Virus record (IMG/VR): IMGVR_UViG_3300025133_000069
Location: 1-64,000 of that record
DNA from: a virus
DNA: 64,000 bases
Strand: one strand, 5' to 3'
The notes under the pieces: generated by a model
Told to the model about the DNA's origin: nothing
The model's database searches: none
The model's input: only the letters and a program-made list of their open reading frames with translations
In this document: positions 42,187 through 48,038 of the stretch, piece after piece
How the letters are laid out: each line of letters starts with the position of its first letter
Position numbering within the stretch: the first letter of the stretch is position 1
Program-made: the position numbers and the translations under genes

Positions 42187-44442
42187 ATGAAAGAAATATA
42201 TGAAAATTGGAGATTGTTTACTGAAGCAGCAGATCCTTTAAGTGACGCCGAAATTGTTAAAGCGTTTCAAAAACTAGATATTGTTGCTGATATAGATCTG
42301 CCATCGGCCGATGCGCCGGAAGAGGTCTGGGGGAGATACGGGCGCTCGGGGACCCCGGAAGCTCGCGAAGAACTTTCCCGTGTTGCCCGACGTTTTTTAG
42401 ATCAAGGAACACCAAAAATAAGAATTCTTGAACTAGCACATCGCAGTGGACTTCGTCGATGGTTATTAAAAGATCTTGCAACGGAACTTGGTGTGCCACT
42501 GGAGGCGCTTCAGACTCGTCAGTTTGCCGACGACAAGGTGATGCCCAAGAGCAAGCGCGCAAAAAGACGGCGAAGGAAGGGCCTGTCAAAAAAGGAGATG
42601 TTGCGTCTTCCTGATATAGAGGATCCTTTTTTTGATATACCAGAAGCAGAGAGAGAATACTTAGAAGTATTACATGGGGCGCCAGGTGAAGCGCCCGATG
42701 GATGGATTCGAGCGGGAAGTCCTTCACATATGACACAGGATCCTGGTCGGTTTTTGGAAACGATACGAAGGGATGTAGCAGATCTTTCTGGCGGTAGCAA
42801 TCTTTTTAATCCCGATGAAGATTACCTTTATTATAATTATAAGACTAAAAAGATTGCCATTGCTAAAGCACATCCAGAAGTTAGAGGAATAATTGTGCTA
42901 CCAGATAATATAAGATGGGATTATAATACTGGAAGATGGTCTGGTACTGTCAGTATAGAGACGTTAACAGATTGGGTGCCTGAATATATACCAAAAGAAC
43001 ACAATCCTCTTTGGACAGGCGCAGTTGATACGCGTATCAATATGCCTGAAGTTCATGAACCTAGGCCAGGTTGGGGACGTGGTCCGGAGCTGGATCACCT
43101 GGATGATCCTGGGTCGAAAAGATGGACAGAAGTCAAAGAGAGATATGTCCCTAAAGATTATGAAGTCGGAGATAGTTATGAGACGGAGGCTCAAAGAAAT
43201 GAACGTCTTATCAGAAATGAAGAACTAGGTCCAGAGCATGCAAGACTTGCACAAGACGAGCGCGCACGTGCCGAACTGCTGGCGGAGCAATCTCTAGATG
43301 ATTCCAGGCTTCGAGCCAGTTTAGATAAAAAAGAAAAAAAACTTTTTAATAAAAGCTTCAAGAAGTTTGTTAAAAAAACCAAAGATGTCGGTCAAGCTGA
43401 GAGCATGGCCCTCCAGGCTATTCGTACAAGAAGAAAGCTAATAGCTGATTTAGAAAAGATGCCATTTCTTCCAAAGAGTATGAAAACGTTGATCTCGATG
43501 GGCAAACGAACACTCCTGATTTTAGCAATTATACTCACGCTCTCAGGGGTCTGGATAGCTATAGATTGGAAGAGTTTCATGAAGTACGGTCCGCCGGGGT
43601 GGATTGCGTTTCTACTTGGAGCCGTATGGGAAGCGATAGTTGGCATAGAATGGAGCACGTGGGTACAATCAAATGGTGTTAAACCACCTGAAACTCTTGA
43701 AGAAATGAAAGCAATGTTAGATCGCGAATTGCATCCAGATCAAAAAGCAGAACTTAGAGATATAGCACTAGCAGGTATAGGCACTAGTCTCACAGTAGGT
43801 TTAGTTGATCTTGCTGATGTAACCGCTACCATACAAGTAGAAGAAGCGCTTAAGGATTTTCGATTCAAATGGTCTCTATGGAATGCACAGATTGGTAGAG
43901 AAAACAAAAAATTCATGATCCTCGATCCGAAAGATTATCATCGCAGCGAGGTGATCGCTTCTCCAACCGCTAAAGATCCACGTGGTTTTACAACACCTGA
44001 TAAAACAACAGAACTTAAATTACAATGTGCAGAACATCAAAGATTTAAAATTAGAACTTTACCTAGAGTCAAAGATATGGTACGTCTTGGAATTGTCCCT
44101 ACTCCAGAACTGATCGATCTGGCTAGTAAGGTTGGTTATCGTTATGAAGGTAGCAACGCTGATGGTTCTCCAGCTTGGAGAGGTATACCTCCGGATAGCC
44201 CGGGCGCTAAATCCTGCAAAGAATTAGCAAAGAGAGGTATACCGGTGCCTGTACCAGGTAAATGGATGGGGCCTGAAGATCCGATAAGATCTACACCTGG
44301 ACCTAGGCCAGAAGACACACGATTGCATGAAAACATTAAACATAAAGTAATTAAATTAAAAATTTTAAAAGAACGTAAAGTAGCTGAACATAAAGTAATT
44401 AAATTGAAAATTATAAAAGAACGTAAGAAATATAAGAAATAA
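42187..44442 (+). CDS. Large class B tagged protein with membrane helices and repeated basic tail
   Basis: Starts MKEIYENWRLFTEAAD, a class B tag ending F-T-E/A. At about residues 130-140 it is very basic (KSKRAKRRRRKGLSKKE). Two membrane helices lie near 440 (TLLILAIILTLSGVWIAI) and 470. The C-terminus is R-L-H-E then NIKHKVIKLKILKERK, with the HKVIKLKI unit repeated immediately after, matching the tails of the proteins at 9832 and 11110. Region 42300-42600 is GC-rich. No enzyme family; candidate ejected membrane-spanning protein. Confidence 0.75.
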   Translation: MKEIYENWRLFTEAADPLSDAEIVKAFQKLDIVADIDLPSADAPEEVWGRYGRSGTPEAREELSRVARRFLDQGTPKIRILELAHRSGLRRWLLKDLATELGVPLEALQTRQFADDKVMPKSKRAKRRRRKGLSKKEMLRLPDIEDPFFDIPEAEREYLEVLHGAPGEAPDGWIRAGSPSHMTQDPGRFLETIRRDVADLSGGSNLFNPDEDYLYYNYKTKKIAIAKAHPEVRGIIVLPDNIRWDYNTGRWSGTVSIETLTDWVPEYIPKEHNPLWTGAVDTRINMPEVHEPRPGWGRGPELDHLDDPGSKRWTEVKERYVPKDYEVGDSYETEAQRNERLIRNEELGPEHARLAQDERARAELLAEQSLDDSRLRASLDKKEKKLFNKSFKKFVKKTKDVGQAESMALQAIRTRRKLIADLEKMPFLPKSMKTLISMGKRTLLILAIILTLSGVWIAIDWKSFMKYGPPGWIAFLLGAVWEAIVGIEWSTWVQSNGVKPPETLEEMKAMLDRELHPDQKAELRDIALAGIGTSLTVGLVDLADVTATIQVEEALKDFRFKWSLWNAQIGRENKKFMILDPKDYHRSEVIASPTAKDPRGFTTPDKTTELKLQCAEHQRFKIRTLPRVKDMVRLGIVPTPELIDLASKVGYRYEGSNADGSPAWRGIPPDSPGAKSCKELAKRGIPVPVPGKWMGPEDPIRSTPGPRPEDTRLHENIKHKVIKLKILKERKVAEHKVIKLKIIKERKKYKK

Positions 44443-44466
44443 ATTTAACTATTATATATAATGTAT

Positions 44467-44513
44467 TTATAATAGTCATTAAGCAAGTGAGCAGACTTGC
44501 TTTACTATTATAA
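44467..44513 (+). promoter_or_regulatory. Two-tier hairpin overlapping a ribosome binding site
   Basis: TTATAATAGT (44467-44476) pairs perfectly with ACTATTATAA (44504-44513), and inside it AAGCAAGT (44481-44488) pairs with ACTTGCTT (44495-44502), with loop GAGCAG. The outer 3' arm runs into AAGGA, the binding site for the gene at 44525. No U-run follows, so it is not a terminator by itself. It could mask the start of the next gene or protect an RNA end. Confidence 0.6.
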
Positions 44514-44524
44514 GGAAAAGAAGA

Positions 44525-44686
44525 ATGGCAGTAAAGGAAAATTCTGAGAAAATTGAAAAACTACAAAGTAGAGTCAATAAATTAGTAGATGAAGTATTTG
44601 TACTTAATAATAATGTAGCTACTTTCAAAGTAGCAGTGGCTGAAGATATTAAGCAAGTACTTAAAGCTATTAGAGAAAAGAAATAA
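44525..44686 (+). CDS. 53-aa coiled-coil-like protein
   Basis: A 53-aa helical protein (MAVKENSEKIEKLQSRVNKL) with a heptad-like pattern. AAGGA precedes the start, embedded in a strong hairpin. The next ATG overlaps the stop as TAATG. Function unknown. Confidence 0.6.
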   Translation: MAVKENSEKIEKLQSRVNKLVDEVFVLNNNVATFKVAVAEDIKQVLKAIREKK

Positions 44687-44964
44687 TGACCACTGGTAAA
44701 CTCTGGAAGAATGAATCATATCATTCCAGCTTCGAAGATGCTGATATTAAAAGAAATAAATTAATTGTAAATTGGTCTGAAGACGAAAAGCATAAAGGTA
44801 TGCAAGTCAAGGTTAAAGCTTTGTCAGAAGGTCGTTTCGTTGTAAAAACTAGGTTACATCCAGATTTCGAAGAAAAGAAGGAGAATAAGAAACGTGGGAA
44901 AAATCGCAAGAGAAATAAAAAAAATCCAGACACAAGAATGTTTGACGCTTCCTCAGGTGTTTGA
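44686..44964 (+). CDS. Small basic protein of unknown function
   Basis: A 92-aa protein with a beta-rich N-terminal half (HKGMQVKVKALSEGRFVVK) and a very basic tail with KKENKKRGKNRKRNKK. It may bind nucleic acid. It is translationally coupled to the gene before it and overlaps a GTG-start gene at 44894. Confidence 0.6.
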   Translation: MTTGKLWKNESYHSSFEDADIKRNKLIVNWSEDEKHKGMQVKVKALSEGRFVVKTRLHPDFEEKKENKKRGKNRKRNKKNPDTRMFDASSGV

Positions 44965-45064
44965 GAAGTATCCTCATTTAGCTAGTCTTCAATATGAAGA
45001 ATTAAATGAGGAATCTCAATTGAATGAAGAGTCAAATAAACAAATTCAACTTTTGTTGGATTGA
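44894..45064 (+). CDS. Small acidic protein, GTG start (possible)
   Basis: A 56-aa protein starting at GTG, with content MGKIAREIKKIQTQECLTLP and an acidic helical end. It overlaps the preceding gene by 71 bases in another frame. The end is followed by AAAGGAGG for the next gene. No family is recognised, and the start is uncertain. Confidence 0.45.
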   Translation: MGKIAREIKKIQTQECLTLPQVFEKYPHLASLQYEELNEESQLNEESNKQIQLLLD

Positions 45065-45083
45065 TTAAGAAAGGAGGTTTTCT

Positions 45084-45167
45084 ATGGAAAGCTTAGTAGT
45101 CCTTGTTTGCGTAGGCGTCTGTGGCGCTGTCGTAGGCTGGGTATTAGCTAAAAAGAATGTTCTTTAG
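45084..45167 (+). CDS. 27-aa single-helix membrane protein
   Basis: A 27-aa peptide that is one Val/Gly/Cys-rich membrane helix ending in AKKNVL. It has a very strong AAAGGAGG ribosome binding site 6 nt before the ATG and is the last gene before a strong terminator. Function unknown. Confidence 0.62.
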   Translation: MESLVVLVCVGVCGAVVGWVLAKKNVL

Positions 45168-45179
45168 CTAATTTTGTAT

Positions 45180-45216
45180 GACCCCCCAATGGTTAATATC
45201 TTTGGGGGGTCTTTTT
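45180..45216 (+). terminator. Strong rho-independent terminator
   Basis: GACCCCCC (45180-45187) pairs perfectly with GGGGGGTC (45204-45211) around a 16-nt loop and is followed by TTTTT. It ends the operon of tagged proteins and separates it from the tRNA-PurA unit, where a new promoter would be needed. Confidence 0.93.
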
Positions 45217-45260
45217 ATTTACCTTTTAAAAAAACGAGCTTATTATTATAGTATAATTAA

Positions 45261-45336
45261 TGGCCCGTAGCTCAGAGGTTAGAGCACCATTCTTATAAAG
45301 TGGGAGTCCCGGGTTCAAGTCCCGGCGGGCCGACCA
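45261..45336 (+). tRNA. trnI: tRNA-Ile, anticodon UAU
   Basis: A 76-nt tRNA with encoded CCA. The stems are TGGCCCG/CGGGCCG (acceptor, closing with one U-G), GCTC/GAGC (D), CCATT/AGTGG (anticodon) and CCGGG/CCCGG (T). The anticodon loop CTTATAA places TAT at 34-36. It would read AUA, a codon frequent in this AT-rich genome and rare in many bacterial hosts. Confidence 0.92.
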
Positions 45337-45352
45337 CACAAAAGGAAAAAAA

Positions 45353-46369
45353 ATGATTGCAGATATTGTTGTTGGATTACAGCATGGAGACGAAGCAAAA
45401 GGAAAAGTGACTCACCATCTTTGTTCAGAAGGTGGCTATACACATGTATTGAGATTTAATGGCGGTGGAAATGCTGGCCATACCATTTATCATAATGGTC
45501 GCAAGTTTGTAACACACTATATTCCAGCAGGTGTTTTTTATGGTATTAAAAGCATTATTGGAAGTGGATGTGTATTAAATATTCAGCATTTCTTCGAAGA
45601 GGTAGAAGAACTAAGAAAAGCAGATATTGATACATCTTTAATTAAAATAGCTAAAAATTGTCATATTATTACCAGTGATCATCTAAGTGAAGACAATAAA
45701 GATAAAAAAATTGGTACAACAAAAAGAGGCAATGGACCAGCTTATCGTAACAAATACAATCGTACAGGTTATCAAGCAAAAGATACTGTTGAATTACAAC
45801 CATTTTTGATCGATCTTTATGACGAATTTTTTAATAATGAAAACGAGGTTAAGATCTTATGTGAGGGTGCTCAGGGATTTGAGCTTGATATTGATTGGGG
45901 TGACTATCCATATGTTACTTCTAGTCATTGTACATCTGCCAGCGCGCTGTTGAACAGTATCCCCGCATCTGCAGTTAGAAATATTTGGGGTGTTGGAAAA
46001 GTATATGATACATATGTGGGAACAAAACATTTTGAGCCAAATGATGATGTATTCAATAAAATTAGAGAAGTTGGCGAAGAATATGGAGCAACGACCGGCC
46101 GTAACCGACAATGCAACTGGTTGGATATTAATCGACTGATTAAATCTATTAATATTAATGGTATTACCCACTTGGTGTTGAACAAGGTTGATGTATTAGA
46201 AAAAATTGGTGTTCATGCTTTATATGATCAGGAGAGGACACTTAAATTTAATGACGGCGCCGACATGCGGGCCTATATTTTAGGGCGCTTAGAGACACCA
46301 GATCTTCTTAGCGAATTACAAGAAGTATATTTTTCTGGTAATAAAAATAACTTAAACATGCCCTCTTAG
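45353..46369 (+). CDS. purA: Adenylosuccinate synthetase (PurA-type, short form)
   Basis: This enzyme makes adenylosuccinate from IMP, Asp and GTP. VVGLQHGDEAKGK has the catalytic Asp at residue 13, followed by GGGNAGHT (catalytic His43) and IGTTKRGNGPAY. At 338 aa it is far shorter than the roughly 430-aa bacterial enzyme and resembles archaeal or viral short forms. Phage PurZ enzymes of the 2-aminoadenine pathway replace the Asp at this position; here it is retained, which argues for PurA, though an intermediate form is possible. Its last ten bases overlap the tRNA-Lys gene. Confidence 0.87.
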   Translation: MIADIVVGLQHGDEAKGKVTHHLCSEGGYTHVLRFNGGGNAGHTIYHNGRKFVTHYIPAGVFYGIKSIIGSGCVLNIQHFFEEVEELRKADIDTSLIKIAKNCHIITSDHLSEDNKDKKIGTTKRGNGPAYRNKYNRTGYQAKDTVELQPFLIDLYDEFFNNENEVKILCEGAQGFELDIDWGDYPYVTSSHCTSASALLNSIPASAVRNIWGVGKVYDTYVGTKHFEPNDDVFNKIREVGEEYGATTGRNRQCNWLDINRLIKSININGITHLVLNKVDVLEKIGVHALYDQERTLKFNDGADMRAYILGRLETPDLLSELQEVYFSGNKNNLNMPS

Positions 46370-46435
46370 CTCAGTTGGTAGAGCATCGGACTCTTAATCC
46401 GCAGGTCGTAGGTTCGATCCCTACAGGGGGTACCA
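46360..46435 (+). tRNA. trnK: tRNA-Lys, anticodon CUU, overlapping the purA end
   Basis: A 76-nt tRNA with encoded CCA. The stems are GCCCTCT/AGGGGGT (with two G-U pairs), GCTC/GAGC, TCGGA/TCCGC (first pair mismatched) and GTAGG/CCTAC. The loop CTCTTAA gives anticodon CUU for AAG. The TAG stop of purA at 46367-46369 lies inside the acceptor and D-stem boundary, so the two genes share ten bases. Confidence 0.93.
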
Positions 46436-46448
46436 CACACAGGTGAAT

Positions 46449-46772
46449 ATGAATTATAAATTAAAAAAAGATGAATACCTTTCTTCCAAAAAATATGTCT
46501 GGAAAGAAGGGGTATGCCTAGGACATATATATTCAGAAGTAAAAGAGAAACAAGGCATTAATTGGTCGAAATATAAACAAGATAAAACTCTTAGGATGAC
46601 AGTTAATGACAGGTTGATCGTAAAGTATAACGCGATATGTTATCCAAATGAAAGTTGTGGACAATATTCATCGTTAAAAGAAGCGATTACAGCTATTGAA
46701 AATAAACAACTAGAATTATTTGACAATTTAGAAAATTTTGATATAATTACTATTGGAAACGATAATGTCTGA
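46449..46772 (+). CDS. Small protein of unknown function
   Basis: A 107-aa protein starting MNYKLKKDEYLSSKK, with AGGTG just upstream. An in-frame GTG at 46443 lies within that site. It reads as a mixed alpha/beta protein with no recognised family. Its stop overlaps the next ATG, so it is coupled to the RNA methyltransferase gene. Confidence 0.62.
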   Translation: MNYKLKKDEYLSSKKYVWKEGVCLGHIYSEVKEKQGINWSKYKQDKTLRMTVNDRLIVKYNAICYPNESCGQYSSLKEAITAIENKQLELFDNLENFDIITIGNDNV

Positions 46773-47397
46773 TCGGTGGAGTATGTGGACACGCAATGTT
46801 ATTGACAGATATAAAAATTGGTCTACTGAATCAATACGGAAAGATTTGCAGAGAACCGCAAATCCCTTCGCAGTTTGCATGGAACACTGGCAAGGCGATT
46901 TCAACATTAGTACGCTCATTCGTAACGCAAATGCGTTTAACGCTAAAAAAGTTTTTTATTTGGGCAAGAGACGCTTTGATCGCCGCGGAACGGTGGGTAC
47001 ACATCATTATGTGGATCTTGTTTTTCTTGGTGACAATCATAACTCACTGGTAGGCCTTAAAGATGAGTATACTTTCGTTGCGATTGACAACAACGTATCA
47101 AATACGCGCAAATTGAGTGAATTTGATTGGAATATGCTACAAAAACCACCTCTTATGCTCTTTGGTGAGGAGGGAGTAGGTTTAACTAGTGAGACTTTAG
47201 CTCTGGCTGATTATACGGTAGAGGTTCCTCAATATGGTTCGGTTCGGAGTTTGAACGTAGGCACTTGTTCGGGGATATTGATGTATGATTATATGATGAA
47301 TTTACAAAATTCCAAAGATTTCTGTGAGTCACAGACAAAGAAATGTGATGAAATCTGTAATGGACAGAATGAATCATCCCAACTACTTCTCCTTTAA
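46765..47397 (+). CDS. SpoU/TrmH-family RNA 2'-O-methyltransferase
   Basis: A SPOUT-class enzyme that would methylate a ribose 2'-OH in tRNA or rRNA using S-adenosylmethionine. Family motifs are present in order: NISTLIRNANAF with conserved Asn and Arg, LMLFGEEGVGL, and VPQYGSVRSLNVGTCSGIL, which forms the knotted cofactor site. It lies just after two tRNA genes, so a tRNA is a natural target (inference). ATG 46765 is favoured over a TTG at 46753. The last 212 bases are antisense to the protease gene at 47186. Confidence 0.85.
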   Translation: MSDRWSMWTRNVIDRYKNWSTESIRKDLQRTANPFAVCMEHWQGDFNISTLIRNANAFNAKKVFYLGKRRFDRRGTVGTHHYVDLVFLGDNHNSLVGLKDEYTFVAIDNNVSNTRKLSEFDWNMLQKPPLMLFGEEGVGLTSETLALADYTVEVPQYGSVRSLNVGTCSGILMYDYMMNLQNSKDFCESQTKKCDEICNGQNESSQLLLL

Positions 47398-48001
47398 CAT
47401 TTAATACCGCTGATCCGGAAGATCCGCCAATCACTGGAATACTATAAAACGCCCTATTATTACTTATGCCAAAAAAGAAACCTTCATATAATGGTACCAT
47501 TTCGCCATCTGCTATTCCTACAGGTGCTGAAATATTGTATACTCTATCACCATATTCTGGCTTTACAGGAGATACTTCGATTGCACTCATTGGTAACTTT
47601 TCTGCGTTTAGTAGACAAACATCTAAATCTACATCATATTTTATTACATCTACATAGAATTTTTTATTATCGCGATCAATTGCTCGAAGAACAATCTTTG
47701 CACCCTCAAATGATCCTAACATGCCCTTAAATTCATCAACTTTGCAAACATGAGCTGCTGTCAAAATAACTTTACTATTATTATGGCGAATCACCATCCC
47801 AGAACCAGATGAAAATAACATGTAGGGATCACAAAGTGCTGGGTCTTCTTCTAGCTCACAAACTTTAAATTTGACTAGTGTTTCTATTTTCACAAAAGAT
47901 TTTTTAGCTGTTGTTAAATTCTTTAGAGCGTTGATTTGCAACGCGCAGCTATTTATTATGAATGAAAATAACAATATAAAAATTAAAGAAAAATATTTCA
48001 T
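47186..48001 (-). CDS. Exported trypsin-like serine protease (lipoprotein), antisense
   Basis: A 271-aa minus-strand gene with a lipoprotein-type signal (MKYFSLIFILLFSFIINSC). The catalytic triad is visible in context: His in LTAAHVCKV, Asp in DVDLDVCLLN and Ser in GGSSGSAVLN. It resembles HtrA-type proteases without a PDZ domain. It would act outside the cytoplasm. Its 3' end overlaps 212 bases of the RNA methyltransferase gene on the opposite strand, so both products cannot be changed independently there. Confidence 0.82.
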   Translation of the reverse strand: MKYFSLIFILLFSFIINSCALQINALKNLTTAKKSFVKIETLVKFKVCELEEDPALCDPYMLFSSGSGMVIRHNNSKVILTAAHVCKVDEFKGMLGSFEGAKIVLRAIDRDNKKFYVDVIKYDVDLDVCLLNAEKLPMSAIEVSPVKPEYGDRVYNISAPVGIADGEMVPLYEGFFFGISNNRAFYSIPVIGGSSGSAVLNVKGEVVGMIHSVHYRFHHISLSVTHRNLWNFVNSSYNHTSISPNKCLRSNSEPNHIEEPLPYNQPELKSH

Positions 48002-48002
48002 T

Positions 48003-48013
48003 GTATTTATAAC
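48003..48013 (+). promoter_or_regulatory. Candidate promoter element GTATTTATAAC
   Basis: TATTTATA lies between the diverging protease (minus) and PhoH (plus) genes, 25 nt before the PhoH ATG. Its reverse complement is TATAAATA, but in that direction it would lie only two bases before the minus-strand ATG, so the + direction is preferred. Confidence 0.35.
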
Positions 48014-48038
48014 TAGTGGCTGAACATCTGAGAATTTT

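Noticed and set aside
5831-44442. CRISPR array or insertion sequence as explanation of repeated segments
   Set aside because: Repeats are coding, start at ATG codons and have no spacer regularity; no transposase or terminal inverted repeats were seen.
45252-45257. TATAAT box as promoter of the tRNA-Ile unit
   Set aside because: It ends four bases before the mature tRNA 5' end, so a transcript would start inside the tRNA, and no -35 match is present.
45353-46369. PurZ (2-aminoadenylosuccinate synthetase) as firm call
   Set aside because: The residue changed in described PurZ enzymes is an intact Asp here (D13), and no partner genes for the Z pathway are visible in the window.
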